Assembly (NCBI GenBank): GCA_021414025.1
Contig: JAIOPG010000001.1
Span: forward strand, 35,872-99,871
Length of the DNA stretch: 64,000 nucleotides
Source of the DNA: Planctomycetota bacterium
Lineage (GTDB): Bacteria > Planctomycetota > Phycisphaerae > Phycisphaerales > SM1A02
Reading direction: 5' to 3'
The position numbers and the translations under genes were made by a program. This document shows positions 1 through 9,060 of the stretch, piece by piece (positions within the stretch are counted from its first letter, which is position 1; the number at the start of each line of letters is the position of its first letter). The notes under the pieces were generated by a model, which did not search any database, had not been told where the DNA came from, and worked only from the letters and a program-made list of their open reading frames with translations.

Positions 1-201
1 GTGATCGCCCCGGGATTCATCGAGACCGACATGACCGCGGGCCTGCCGCCCCAGGTCAAGGAGATGGCCCTGCCCGGCATTCCGCTGCGCCGCTTCGGCC
101 TGCCCGCGGATATCGCGGCGGCGGCGGCCTTTCTCGCCAGCGACGAGGCCGGCTACATCACAGGACAGGTTCTCGCCATCGATGGCGGCATGTCCATGTG
201 A
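1..201 (+). CDS. fabG: 3-oxoacyl-ACP reductase FabG, C-terminal fragment
   Basis: Only the last 66 codons lie in the window; the gene begins upstream of position 1. The tail shows the short-chain dehydrogenase/reductase C-terminus: PGFIETDMT after the active-site helix, then [12 protein letters not shown], and the terminal [16 protein letters not shown] typical of FabG. FabG reduces 3-oxoacyl-ACP with NADPH in the cytosolic type II fatty-acid cycle. The immediately following acpP and fabF make this assignment much stronger than generic SDR homology alone. The catalytic Ser/Tyr/Lys are outside the window. Confidence 0.88.
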   Translation: MIAPGFIETDMTAGLPPQVKEMALPGIPLRRFGLPADIAAAAAFLASDEAGYITGQVLAIDGGMSM

Positions 202-288
202 TGGATACCATCCGCCCGTGCAGTCACCATTGATTTCCGCTAGCATATTGTCCTTAAGTCCTGCAACTTTTTGATTAGGAGAAGCCCC

Positions 289-558
289 TTGACTGAGCAA
301 GAGATCGAAACCAAAGTGATTGGCATCGTCGCGGAGCAAATGGGTGTTGACAAGGATCAGATCACCCGCGACACCAGTTTTACCAATGACCTCAACGCGG
401 ACAGCCTTGACACGGTCGAGCTTGTGATGGAACTCGAGGAGGAATTCGACACCCAGATTCCCGACGAGCAGGCGGAGAAGATCCACACCGTCGGCCAGGC
501 CATCGATTTCATCAACAAGAACTTCGTCAACAACGTGAACAAGAACAAGGACAAGTGA
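289..558 (+). CDS. acpP: Acyl carrier protein
   Basis: An 89-residue acidic protein carrying the phosphopantetheine site [10 protein letters not shown], with the modified serine at about residue 39. Length and the four-helix ACP pattern match AcpP; the tail after about residue 79 is extended and Asn/Lys-rich. I chose the TTG at 289 because an AGGAGAAG ribosome-binding site (277-284) precedes it at suitable spacing; an in-frame TTG at 271 would place that site inside the gene. ACP carries acyl intermediates in the cytosol between FabG upstream and FabF downstream. Confidence 0.95.
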   Translation: MTEQEIETKVIGIVAEQMGVDKDQITRDTSFTNDLNADSLDTVELVMELEEEFDTQIPDEQAEKIHTVGQAIDFINKNFVNNVNKNKDK

Positions 559-599
559 CGCACGAACCGGCTTCGGTCTCGTCCGCCTGAAACCTTCCC

Positions 600-1862
600 A
601 TGCGAACCATCACGCTTCGCCGCGTCGTGGTAACCGGCCTCGGCGCTGTGACCGACGTCGGTCTGGATGTCCCCACCTTCTGGGCCTCGCTGCTGGCGGG
701 GAAATCCGGCATCGGCCCGATCACCAATTTCGAGCAGAATGAGGAGTGGTCGACCCGGTTCGCCGGCGAGATCCGCGGCTTCGAGCCTGAAAAGCACGCC
801 GGACTGGACGTCCGCGAAGCCAAGCGGATGGACAACTTCTCGATCTACGGACTGGGCGCGGCCATCCAGGCGGCGACCGATTCCGGCATCGACTTCAAGA
901 GCGGCGATCCCTCACGCCGCGGCGTGGCCATCGGCAGCGGCGTGGGCGGCATCAACACCATCGAGTCGGGCTACTTCAAGCTGCTCGAGGGCGGGCCGCG
1001 CAAGGTCAGCCCCTTCGTGGTGCCGCGGCTCATGGTCAACGCCTGCGCCGGGCAGGTCAGCATCCGCTACAACCTCTGCGGCTTCAACATCGCCACCGCC
1101 ACCGCCTGCGCCTCGGGAAGCCACGCGATCGGCGCGGCCTACCAGGCGATCCAGCGCAGCGATGCGGACGTGATTTTCGCCGGCGGTGCGGAGAGCGGCA
1201 TCGGGCCCGTGTGCGTCGCGGCCTTCAGCGCCATGAAGGCGCTGAGCACCCGCAACGACGATCCCACCAAGGCGAGCCGCCCCTTCGACAGGGACCGCGA
1301 CGGATTCGTGCTCGCCGATGGCGCCGCCATTCTCATGCTTGAGGAGCTGGAGCACGCCAAGAAGCGCGGCGCCAAGATCTACGCCGAGGTCATCGGCTAT
1401 GGATCCAGCGGCGACGCCTTCCACATCGCCGCCCCCGACGAGCAGGGCGCCGGCGCCATGCGCTCAATGACCTGGGCGCTGCGCGACGGGCAGATCAACG
1501 CCGAGCAGATCGGCTACATCAACGCCCACGGGACCAGCACGCCGCTGGGGGACCGCGCCGAGGTCAACGCGGTCAAGCAACTCTTCGGCCCGCACGCCTA
1601 CAAGCTGGCCATGAGCAGCACCAAGGGCGTCACCGGCCACGCGCTGGGCGCCGCCGGCGGCATCGAGAGCCTGGCCACGGTGATGGCGATCCACGAAGGC
1701 GTGATGCCCCCGACGATCAACCTGGACCATCCCGACGAGGGCATGGACCTGAACTTCGTGGCTCACACGCCGCAGCCGCGCAAACTGGACTACGCCATCA
1801 ACAACTCCTTCGGATTCGGCGGGCACAACACCAGCCTGATCTTCGGCCGCTTCAACGGCTGA
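600..1862 (+). CDS. fabF: 3-oxoacyl-ACP synthase II (FabF, KAS II)
   Basis: A 420-residue thiolase-fold condensing enzyme of the usual FabF length. The catalytic triad is visible: Cys170 in TATACASGS, His310 in NAHGTSTPLGD and His347 in VTGHALGAAGG, with Lys342 nearby. It condenses malonyl-ACP with acyl-ACP to elongate fatty acids in the cytosol. It starts 41 bp after acpP on the same strand and belongs to the fabG-acpP-fabF cluster. KAS II is preferred over KAS I because of the Cys-His-His context and the acpP-fabF order. Confidence 0.95.
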   Translation: MRTITLRRVVVTGLGAVTDVGLDVPTFWASLLAGKSGIGPITNFEQNEEWSTRFAGEIRGFEPEKHAGLDVREAKRMDNFSIYGLGAAIQAATDSGIDFKSGDPSRRGVAIGSGVGGINTIESGYFKLLEGGPRKVSPFVVPRLMVNACAGQVSIRYNLCGFNIATATACASGSHAIGAAYQAIQRSDADVIFAGGAESGIGPVCVAAFSAMKALSTRNDDPTKASRPFDRDRDGFVLADGAAILMLEELEHAKKRGAKIYAEVIGYGSSGDAFHIAAPDEQGAGAMRSMTWALRDGQINAEQIGYINAHGTSTPLGDRAEVNAVKQLFGPHAYKLAMSSTKGVTGHALGAAGGIESLATVMAIHEGVMPPTINLDHPDEGMDLNFVAHTPQPRKLDYAINNSFGFGGHNTSLIFGRFNG

Positions 1863-1884
1863 CCGCGACCGCTTCCAAACCTCT

Positions 1885-3894
1885 ATGCCCCGCAACATTC
1901 CAGTCGGCAACGGCGACATGCTGGTGGCCTTCGACGACCTCTACCGCATCCGCGACCTCTACTGGCCGCACGTGGGACAGCCCAACCACACCTGCGGGCA
2001 CCTGCAGCGCTTCGGCGTCTGGGCCGATGGACAGTTCGCCTGGCTGGACAGCCCGGGCTGGACGCGCGACTTCGCCTACAAGCACCACACCCTGCTGACC
2101 GAGGTGCGCCTGCGCAACGAGCGCCTGGGTCTTGAGCTGGTCTGCAACGACGCGGTCGACTACTGGAGCCCGGTCTATTTTCGCAAGGTCGTCGTGACCG
2201 ACCTGTGGAACCGTCCGCGCGACGTGCGCGTCTTCTTCCACGCCGACCTGAGCGTGAGCGAGAGCCCGGTGGGCGACACGGTGGCGTTCGATCCGCAGAC
2301 CGGCGGGCTGATCCACTACAAGAATGACTTCTACTTTCTCTTCAACGGCAGCCACCCCGCGGGAGTCGGCGTCTCGACCTACGCGACCGGCGCCAAGCGC
2401 ATCGGCGACGCCGAGGGCACCTGGCGCGACGCCGAGGATGGCATGCTCAGCCGCAACAGCATCGCGCAGGGAAGCGTGGACAGCGCGGTGGGATTCCAAC
2501 TCACCCTCGCCCCCGGCGGCAGCGAGACCTGCGTCTACTGGATCGCCGCCGGCCACAGCTACGAGGATGTGAGCCAGCTCAACCAGAAAGTCTGCACCAA
2601 GAGTCCGCAGCGCATGCTCGACCGCACCGAGGCCTACTGGCGGCTCTGGTCGCGGCAGGAACTTCCCTTCGACGACCAGTTCCCCGAGCACCTGCGGCAG
2701 CTGCAGACCCGCAGCCTGCTGATCGCGCGCACCCAGATCGACAATGGCGGAGCGATCATCGCCGCCAACGACTACGACATCACCCACTTCGCCGGCGACA
2801 CCTACTCCTACATGTGGCCGCGCGACGGCGCCCTGGTGGCGCAGGCGCTGGTGCTCTCGGGGCAGAGCGAGCTGAGCCGCAGCTTCTTCCGCTTCTGCGA
2901 GCGGGTGCGCCATCCCGACGGCTACTTCCACCACAAGTACAACCCCAACGGAACGGTCGCCTCGAGCTGGCATCCCTGGCTGACCGAGAAGCCCGCGCTG
3001 CTGCCCATCCAGCAGGATGAAACGGCGCTGATTCCCTGGGCGCTGCGCCAGCACTTCGTGCAGTTCCGCGACGTTGAGTTCATCAAGTCGCTCTACAACC
3101 CGCTGGTGGTCGACACCGCGAACTGGATGATCGCCTACCGCGACCACCATGGCCTGCCGCTTCCAAGCTGGGACTTGTGGGAGGAGCGGCGCGGCGTGCA
3201 CCTGTTCACGGTCTGCGCCACCATCGGCGGCCTGCTGGCCGCCAGCCAGTTCGCCGAGGACATGGGCGCCTTCGACCGCGCCACCGACTTCAGCGAGGCC
3301 GCCGACCGCATGCGCCTGGCGATGATGAAGCACATGTGGGATCCCGAGCGACGGCTTTTCGCCCGCACCGCCATCCCCTGCGAAGATGGCTCCTACCGGC
3401 TCGACTTCACGCTCGACGCGTCGGCCTTCGCGCTCTTCGCCTTCGGCGTGCTGCCCGCCGGCGACCCGCGCGTCGCCGACCACATGCGTGCCATCCGCGA
3501 CCGGCTCTGGGTGCGCACCGAGATCGGCGGCATCGCCCGCTATGAGCGCGACTCCTACCAGCGCGTGGAGCACGCCGACCTGGACCAGGTCCCGGGAAAT
3601 CCCTGGGTGATCTGCACGCTCTGGTTCGCCCAGTGGCTGATCGCCAAGGCCCAGACGCCGGCGGAACTGGAGGAAGCGCTTCCCTACCTGGAATGGACCA
3701 ACTGGCGGGCCTCCTCCAGCGGAGTGCTGGCGGAGCAGTACCACCCCTACACCGGCGCCCAAATATCAGTGAGCCCGTTGACGTGGAGCCACGCCACGCT
3801 GATCACCACCTCGATGCAGTACCGGATCCGCCGCGCCGAGCTCTCCGGACCGACCGTGCATGCGACCGACCGCAGCGACAGTGCGGCGCGTTAA
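1885..3894 (+). CDS. Glycoside hydrolase family 15 protein (glucoamylase-like)
   Basis: A 669-residue protein. The N-terminal half (about 1-260) looks like the beta-sandwich domain of bacterial GH15 enzymes; the C-terminal (alpha/alpha)6 barrel starts near TRSLLIARTQIDNGGAIIAA. YMWPRDGAL, SWDLWEERRGVH (general acid Glu region) and GVLAEQYHPYTG (second catalytic Glu) are the family signatures. GH15 enzymes release glucose from alpha-glucans or trehalose; which substrate is used here cannot be told. No signal peptide is visible, so an intracellular role (glycogen or trehalose turnover) is likely. It follows fabF by 22 bp and may be read through from it. Confidence 0.85.
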   Translation: MPRNIPVGNGDMLVAFDDLYRIRDLYWPHVGQPNHTCGHLQRFGVWADGQFAWLDSPGWTRDFAYKHHTLLTEVRLRNERLGLELVCNDAVDYWSPVYFRKVVVTDLWNRPRDVRVFFHADLSVSESPVGDTVAFDPQTGGLIHYKNDFYFLFNGSHPAGVGVSTYATGAKRIGDAEGTWRDAEDGMLSRNSIAQGSVDSAVGFQLTLAPGGSETCVYWIAAGHSYEDVSQLNQKVCTKSPQRMLDRTEAYWRLWSRQELPFDDQFPEHLRQLQTRSLLIARTQIDNGGAIIAANDYDITHFAGDTYSYMWPRDGALVAQALVLSGQSELSRSFFRFCERVRHPDGYFHHKYNPNGTVASSWHPWLTEKPALLPIQQDETALIPWALRQHFVQFRDVEFIKSLYNPLVVDTANWMIAYRDHHGLPLPSWDLWEERRGVHLFTVCATIGGLLAASQFAEDMGAFDRATDFSEAADRMRLAMMKHMWDPERRLFARTAIPCEDGSYRLDFTLDASAFALFAFGVLPAGDPRVADHMRAIRDRLWVRTEIGGIARYERDSYQRVEHADLDQVPGNPWVICTLWFAQWLIAKAQTPAELEEALPYLEWTNWRASSSGVLAEQYHPYTGAQISVSPLTWSHATLITTSMQYRIRRAELSGPTVHATDRSDSAAR

Positions 3895-3944
3895 GGCGAA
3901 GTCCGGCGACTCGCGCCGTTGACGAACCAACGCGCAAGGACGGC

Positions 3945-5456
3945 TCAGAGGATGTCGGCGGCGAGGCTGGCCAGTTCGCTGCGCTCGGTGCGGCTCAGCG
4001 TCACATGCCCGGCGATGCGCTGTCCCTTCATGCGCTCAATCATGTGCGAAAGGCCGTTGCTGGCCGCGTCGAGGTAGGGATTGTCGATCTGCCCGATGTC
4101 GCCCGAGAGCACGATCTTGGTGCCCTCGCCGACGCGGCTGACGATGGTCTTCACCTCGTGCGGCGAGAGGTTTTGCGCCTCGTCCACGATGATGAATTGG
4201 TGGGGAATGCTGCGGCCGCGGATGTAGGTCAGCGGCTCCATGACCAGCTTGCCGCTGGCCACGAGCTGGTCCATGCGCTGCTCGGTGCTGCGGCTGTCGG
4301 CGTCGGTGCCGCTGCCGCCGCGGGTGGAAAGCAAATAGGAAACGTTGTCGAAGACCGGCTGCATCCAGAGGGCGAGCTTCTCATCCTTGTCGCCGGGCAG
4401 GAAGCCAATGTCGCGGCCCAGCGGCATGATCGGCCGCGCCACCAGCAGCTTGTCGAAGCGCTCCTCGCGCAGCACCTTGTGCATGCCCGCCGCGATGGCC
4501 AGCAGCGTCTTGCCCGTGCCCGCGGCGCCGATGAGCGAGACCAGGCGCACTTCGTCGTCCAGCAGCAGATCCATCGCCATGGTCTGCTGCACATTGCGTG
4601 CGAGAATGCCGTAGATCGGCTTGCGCGGACCCGTGACCGGGATCAGATGGCCCGTGTCGGAAAGCACGCGCCCGAGTCCGGTGTGGCTCTCGTCGGCGTC
4701 GTCCTGCAGGATGACGAACTGGTTGGCGACCAGATCGTGGGCCTTCAACTCGGCCCCCTCGATCGTGCGGAAGATCAATCCCTCAAGTTGCTCCAGGCTG
4801 AGCTGCCGCTCCTGGTAGAGCTCGTCAATGGTGGCGCCCGGGCATGAGAGCGAGGCGTAGCCGCCGTAGAGCCAGTCGGCGTCCACGCGGTCGGCCTCGA
4901 AGTCCTCGCAGGGAATGTTTAGCGCGTCGCACTTCACCCGCGCGTTGATGTCCTTGGAAATGAAGATGGTGCGCAGGCCCATGCTGTGCAGGCGGTGGGC
5001 CACGCCCAGGATTTTGTTGTCGGCCACATCCAAGTCCAGGGCGAAGGGCGTCTTCAGGTCGCAGCGCTCGATGCGGATCGAGCCCCCCTGCTCGTTCCAG
5101 ACCACTCCCTCAAAGAGCCGCCCGATGGAGCGCATCTTGTCGAGGCGGCGGATGACGGTGCGGGCGTTGCGCCCGGTTTCATCGTTGTTCTTCTTGAGGT
5201 GATCGAGCTCCTCGATCACCTGCAGAGGAATCACCACCTCGTGCTCCTCGAACTTGAAGATGGCGTTGGGGTTGTGCAGCAACACGTTCGTGTCGAGCAC
5301 GAAATGCTTGCGCAGATCGGCGGCGCCGGATTGGGAGGCTTCGCTCTTGGGTGCGGCCCCAATGGACGACCCGCTGGGCATTCCTGCGGCGGGTTTGGTT
5401 TTCTCGGCTCGGGTTTCAGACGGCGTCCGCGATGCGGAGGACGAAGGATTCTTCAA
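3945..5456 (-). CDS. phoH2: PIN domain-PhoH ATPase fusion
   Basis: A 503-residue protein. A PIN-type nuclease domain runs from about 50 to 200, with HFVLDTNVLLHNP at its start and further acidic residues (EELD, DVADNKIL, SKDINARVK). A PhoH P-loop ATPase follows (about 275-500) with Walker A GAAGTGKT at 310-317 and Walker B FIIVDEAQNL at 421-430. In this family the pair is thought to act as an ATP-driven RNA helicase/RNase in the cytosol. The first 48 residues are Ser/Pro/Lys-rich and probably disordered. The TTG start at 5456 is uncertain; an ATG about 25 codons later would remove most of that tail and leave both domains intact. Confidence 0.85.
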   Translation of the reverse strand: MKNPSSSASRTPSETRAEKTKPAAGMPSGSSIGAAPKSEASQSGAADLRKHFVLDTNVLLHNPNAIFKFEEHEVVIPLQVIEELDHLKKNNDETGRNARTVIRRLDKMRSIGRLFEGVVWNEQGGSIRIERCDLKTPFALDLDVADNKILGVAHRLHSMGLRTIFISKDINARVKCDALNIPCEDFEADRVDADWLYGGYASLSCPGATIDELYQERQLSLEQLEGLIFRTIEGAELKAHDLVANQFVILQDDADESHTGLGRVLSDTGHLIPVTGPRKPIYGILARNVQQTMAMDLLLDDEVRLVSLIGAAGTGKTLLAIAAGMHKVLREERFDKLLVARPIMPLGRDIGFLPGDKDEKLALWMQPVFDNVSYLLSTRGGSGTDADSRSTEQRMDQLVASGKLVMEPLTYIRGRSIPHQFIIVDEAQNLSPHEVKTIVSRVGEGTKIVLSGDIGQIDNPYLDAASNGLSHMIERMKGQRIAGHVTLSRTERSELASLAADIL

Positions 5457-5685
5457 GAGGCAAATTCCCTTCGAAACGGTGCGAGGTGTGCGAGTTGTCG
5501 TCTAGAGTATCGGCCACTCGGGTGCTGCAACTTGGATTCGGAAGTCCCTGGAGTCAAGTTCGCACAATCTTTATCCTTTCAAAAGATCGGCGTGCGCGGC
5601 GGGCGCCGGACGCCGGCCTTTGATTCGGTAGGATTTCCGCCGCTTCCCCGGCGGTCGGGATAGACTCGGAATCCAGGAGAAAATC

Positions 5686-6501
5686 ATGTCGATCTTGCAA
5701 TCTTCCAACCCCGTGCTCGCCGAAGGCCGCCTGGCCGAGGCCCTGCGCTGCGCGCCGCGCTCGGAGGGAACCGTGACCGTCGGGGGCGTCGTCAACAAGA
5801 CCACACTCTGCCTGGCCGTTGCCGTGGTGTTCGGGGCGCTGGGCAATGCCTTCGCCCAGGCCAATCCAAGCCAGTTGGGCATTGTGAATGTCGCTGCGTT
5901 CGCGGTTTCGCTGGGCGTTGGCTTCGCCCTCTTCGGCCGGCCCAGCTGGGCGGTCTTTCTCGCCCCGATCTACGCCGCGGTCCAGGGTTTTTTCCTGGGC
6001 GCGGTCGGCCTGGTGCTGGACAACCTGCTCAAGGCGCGGGGCATCTCGCTCACCGGCGGCATCGCCCTGCAGGCCTTCGTGATGACGGTGGGCGTGGCCG
6101 TCACGTGCCTGATCCTCTACCGAAGCGGCGCCGTGCGGATCACCCAGCGCGGGGCGTTCATCCTCTGGGCGTGCGTGCTCGGCATCGGCGTGACCTATCT
6201 CATCTCCTTCGTGCTCTACCTCTTCGGAGTGCAGACCCCCTTCATCGCGCTGCCGAGTCAGACGGGCGGATCCTCGGGGGCGTACATCGGCCTGGGGATC
6301 AACGCGCTGATCCTGGTGGTGGCGGCCTTCACCCTTGTCGCCGACATCCAGATGGTGGACCAGGCTGCGAAGGAGGGCGCGCCGGCCAGCAGCGAGTGGT
6401 ACCTGGCCTACGGGCTCACCGTCAGCCTGGTGTGGATCTACTTCGAGTCGATGAAAATCATTTTCCGCCTCGCCATGATCTTCGGCGGCAAGCGAGATTG
6501 A
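5686..6501 (+). CDS. Bax inhibitor-1/YccA-type membrane protein
   Basis: A 271-residue polytopic protein with about seven hydrophobic segments. The N-terminal SNPVL motif, then TVTVGGVVNKT before the first membrane segment, and the acidic membrane-embedded residues near VADIQMVDQA and the tail WIYFESMKIIF match the bacterial YccA/Bax1-I group. Members of the wider TMBIM family can act as pH-sensitive calcium leak channels; function in this subgroup is not established. An AGGAG ribosome-binding site sits just upstream of the ATG. The Nif3-like gene follows 12 bp later. Confidence 0.82.
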   Translation: MSILQSSNPVLAEGRLAEALRCAPRSEGTVTVGGVVNKTTLCLAVAVVFGALGNAFAQANPSQLGIVNVAAFAVSLGVGFALFGRPSWAVFLAPIYAAVQGFFLGAVGLVLDNLLKARGISLTGGIALQAFVMTVGVAVTCLILYRSGAVRITQRGAFILWACVLGIGVTYLISFVLYLFGVQTPFIALPSQTGGSSGAYIGLGINALILVVAAFTLVADIQMVDQAAKEGAPASSEWYLAYGLTVSLVWIYFESMKIIFRLAMIFGGKRD

Positions 6502-6513
6502 GGACGCGACCTC

Positions 6514-7644
6514 ATGCCCAAGCGCTCCGGGTCGATGATCGGTGAATTGGCACTGGCGATGGAGGCGGTCGCGCCGCGCCGACTCGCCGCGTCGTGGGAC
6601 AACACCGGTTTCCTGCTCGGCGATCCCTCCCTGCCGCTGCGCCGCGCCCTGCTGACGATCGACCTGACGTCGAAAGTGCTCGACGAGGCCATCGCCTCCC
6701 GCTGCGAGGCGATCGTCGCCTACCACCCGCCCATCTTCGAACCGCTCAAGCAGGTGACGGCGATGAATCCCCGGGAAAATCTGCTGCTGCGCTGCGCCGT
6801 GCACCAAATCGCGCTGCTTTCACCGCACACGGCCCTGGACGCAGTTCGTGGCGGCATGGCCGATTGGCTGGCGGACCTGATTGGAGCGGGCGAGCGCGCG
6901 GCGCTGGAACCGGCCGGGCGGGCAGCGCAGGTCCTGGTGAGCACGCATGTGCCCGTCGCTTCGGTGGACGCGGTGCGCGAGGCCATGGCGCAGGCCGGAG
7001 CGGGACACATCGGCGATTATTCGCAATGTTCCTTCACGGTCGATGGCCGGGGAACTTTCCTGGGCGGCTTTGCGAGCCATCCCGCCGTCGGCCGCCGCGG
7101 CTCGCTCGAGGAAGTCGCGGAGGCGCATCTCACGATGATCGCCAGTGCCTCCATCCAGGGCGAAGTCATCCAGGCCATCGAACGATCGCATCCCTACGAG
7201 ACACCGGCGATCCATGTCGTGCCTCTGGCGACGGAGTTGGATCATGCGCAGGGCCAGGGCCGCACTCTGACATTGAACAAACCAAACACGGCAGGCGCCA
7301 TCGCGCGGCGGCTTCGGACTTCGCTGAAACTTCCGGCCGGGACAGTTCAAATATGTGACGCGAAGAAATCGCGGCGCCATGAGCGCGTCGCCATTGTGCC
7401 CGGCTCCGGAGCGAGCATGTTGCCGCAGGCACTGGCCGCGCAGTGCACCCTGATGGTCACCGGCGAGGCGAAGCACCACGACGTTCTCTTGGCGCAGGAC
7501 AATGGCTGCGACCTGGTGCTGGCTGGACACACCAACACCGAGCGCGGATTCCTTCCCCACTTCGCCAAGCTGCTTCAACTGCATGTGCCCGCGGTGCGTC
7601 TGCTCGTGAGCCGGCAGGACCGCCATCCGCTGGCGAACATCTAG
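6514..7644 (+). CDS. Nif3-like dinuclear metal-center protein
   Basis: A 376-residue protein of the Nif3/YbgI/YqfO family. The metal-binding motifs are YHPPIF (His in a YHPP motif), HTALDAV and, near the end, GEAKHHDVLLA and GHTNTERG. The extra middle segment of about 100 residues (roughly 140-250) corresponds to the PII-like insert found in the longer members. These proteins form hexameric rings with two metals per active site; some are reported as GTP cyclohydrolase-like or amidohydrolase-like, but the general function is unresolved. A GAGG ribosome-binding site precedes the ATG at 6514; another ATG seven codons in is possible. Confidence 0.88.
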   Translation: MPKRSGSMIGELALAMEAVAPRRLAASWDNTGFLLGDPSLPLRRALLTIDLTSKVLDEAIASRCEAIVAYHPPIFEPLKQVTAMNPRENLLLRCAVHQIALLSPHTALDAVRGGMADWLADLIGAGERAALEPAGRAAQVLVSTHVPVASVDAVREAMAQAGAGHIGDYSQCSFTVDGRGTFLGGFASHPAVGRRGSLEEVAEAHLTMIASASIQGEVIQAIERSHPYETPAIHVVPLATELDHAQGQGRTLTLNKPNTAGAIARRLRTSLKLPAGTVQICDAKKSRRHERVAIVPGSGASMLPQALAAQCTLMVTGEAKHHDVLLAQDNGCDLVLAGHTNTERGFLPHFAKLLQLHVPAVRLLVSRQDRHPLANI

Positions 7645-7689
7645 AACGACATCAATTTCGATGGAGTCCGATTGGGGCCGCGACGAGCC

Positions 7690-8700
7690 TCACTCCTTTT
7701 CCTCCTGCAGCGTCTCCCGCGCCAGCAGCGCCGCCCCGAGCATGCCCGCGTCGTCGCCGAGCTCGCTGGGAACGATTTCGCAGCGCTGCAGCGACTGCGG
7801 GAAAACCGTGCGCTCGAAGCTCTCGTGGACGCTGTAGAGATAGGGTTTGCCCAGTGCCTCGGAGACTCCGCCGCCGAGCACGACCGTCCTCAGGCTCAAC
7901 ACCGTGATGAAATTCGCGATCGCCAGCCCCAGCAGCTCGGCCGAGGCGTCGACCACCTTGCGCACCAGCGGATCGCCCTTGGAATAGCACTCCGCGAGTA
8001 CGCCGCTGCCGATCGCCGATGGATCGGGCTTGCCCTCCTCGTCCTTCTCCTTGTTGAGGAACTCGCGCAGCATGCTGTCGGGATAGTGGCCCAGCAGCAT
8101 CATCATGCTGCGCACCATGGCCGTGCGGCTGCAATGGTCCTCGAGCGAGCGATGGCCCGGGCCCGCTCCCGGGAAGAGCACGACGTGGCCGACTTCTCCA
8201 GCAGTGTGGAAGGGGCCGCGCCACAATTTTCCGTTGAGGATGAGCCCGCCGCCGATGCCCGTGCCGATCCACATGGCGAGCAGGTCGCCGCGATTCTTGC
8301 CCGCCCCCAGGCGGCTCTCGCCCAGCGCCGCCACGTTGACGTCGTTGTCGACCACCACCGGCATCTCCAGGCGCTTGGAGAGGATGTCGCGAAGCGGAAC
8401 CTTCTTCCAGCCCAGGTTGCCCGCGTGGATCACGCTGCCCTTGTCCCAGTCGACGGCGCTGGGGGCGCCGACGCCCGCCGCCTCGATCTCCTTCAACGGA
8501 AGCTTGGCGTCTTCGCAGGCACGCTCGATCCCCTCGACCAGCCGCGTGACGACCCGCTCCCGTCCCTCGACGGCCTTGGTCTTGCGCCGGCAACGGCCGA
8601 GCACGCGCCCCTTTTCGTCGATCACCCCGATGCTGATGTTGGTGCCGCCCAGATCCACGCCGACGATCGGCCCGGTGAACCGCTGTTTGCGCTCTGCCAT
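7690..8700 (-). CDS. ROK-family sugar kinase (glucokinase-like)
   Basis: A 336-residue protein of the ROK family. VDLGGTNISIGVID is the ATP phosphate-binding motif, VVDNDVNVAALGE holds the catalytic Asp, and TGIGGGLILNG plus AGEVGHVV follow. The Cys-rich zinc motif seen in many ROK proteins is replaced by an SLEDHCSRTAM-type stretch with only one Cys, so zinc binding looks reduced or absent. The likely reaction is ATP-dependent 6-phosphorylation of glucose or a related hexose in the cytosol. There is no HTH domain, so it is a kinase rather than a ROK repressor. It is divergent from gatC, with 48 bp between starts. Confidence 0.85.
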   Translation of the reverse strand: MAERKQRFTGPIVGVDLGGTNISIGVIDEKGRVLGRCRRKTKAVEGRERVVTRLVEGIERACEDAKLPLKEIEAAGVGAPSAVDWDKGSVIHAGNLGWKKVPLRDILSKRLEMPVVVDNDVNVAALGESRLGAGKNRGDLLAMWIGTGIGGGLILNGKLWRGPFHTAGEVGHVVLFPGAGPGHRSLEDHCSRTAMVRSMMMLLGHYPDSMLREFLNKEKDEEGKPDPSAIGSGVLAECYSKGDPLVRKVVDASAELLGLAIANFITVLSLRTVVLGGGVSEALGKPYLYSVHESFERTVFPQSLQRCEIVPSELGDDAGMLGAALLARETLQEEKE

Positions 8701-8748
8701 GCGCGCAATCTAACCGACCCGGTCCCTCTCCTCGTTACACTCGAAATC

Positions 8749-9060
8749 GTGACCGTTCCGCATGAGCTTTCGATCCAGGAGACCGCCCACGTCGCCAAGC
8801 TGGCGCGGCTGGAAGTCGCGCCGGACAGGCTCGAGCAGTACCGCGGAGAGCTGGCCAGCGTGCTGGGCCACGTCGCCAAGCTCAAGGCCGTGGATGTGGA
8901 AGGCGTCGAGCCCCTGACCAGCCCGGTCGACTCCGTCAATCGGCTCGCCGCCGATGAACCGGGCCCAGTGCTCTCGCTGGAGGAGTTGCTCATGAACGCG
9001 CCCGCAGTCGAGGGGCGCTTTCTCGCCGTGCCGAAGGTCTTGGCGGAGGAGAGCTCGTGA
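8749..9060 (+). CDS. gatC: Asp-tRNA(Asn)/Glu-tRNA(Gln) amidotransferase subunit C
   Basis: A 103-residue protein starting at GTG 8749 (MTVPHELS). It shows the GatC pattern: HVAKLARLEV near the start, a short helix with LASVLGHVAKL, then VEPLTSP and NRLAADEP. GatC stabilises GatA in the GatCAB complex, which amidates mischarged Glu-tRNA(Gln) or Asp-tRNA(Asn). A much longer open frame extends upstream but lies antisense to the ROK kinase. Its stop overlaps the GTG of gatA (GTGA, 9057-9060), indicating translational coupling. No gatB is in the window. Confidence 0.92.
   Translation: MTVPHELSIQETAHVAKLARLEVAPDRLEQYRGELASVLGHVAKLKAVDVEGVEPLTSPVDSVNRLAADEPGPVLSLEELLMNAPAVEGRFLAVPKVLAEESS

Noticed and set aside
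1852..3762. A 636-codon minus-strand frame
   Set aside because: Antisense to the GH15 gene, which has clear catalytic motifs; the antisense translation has no recognisable domain.
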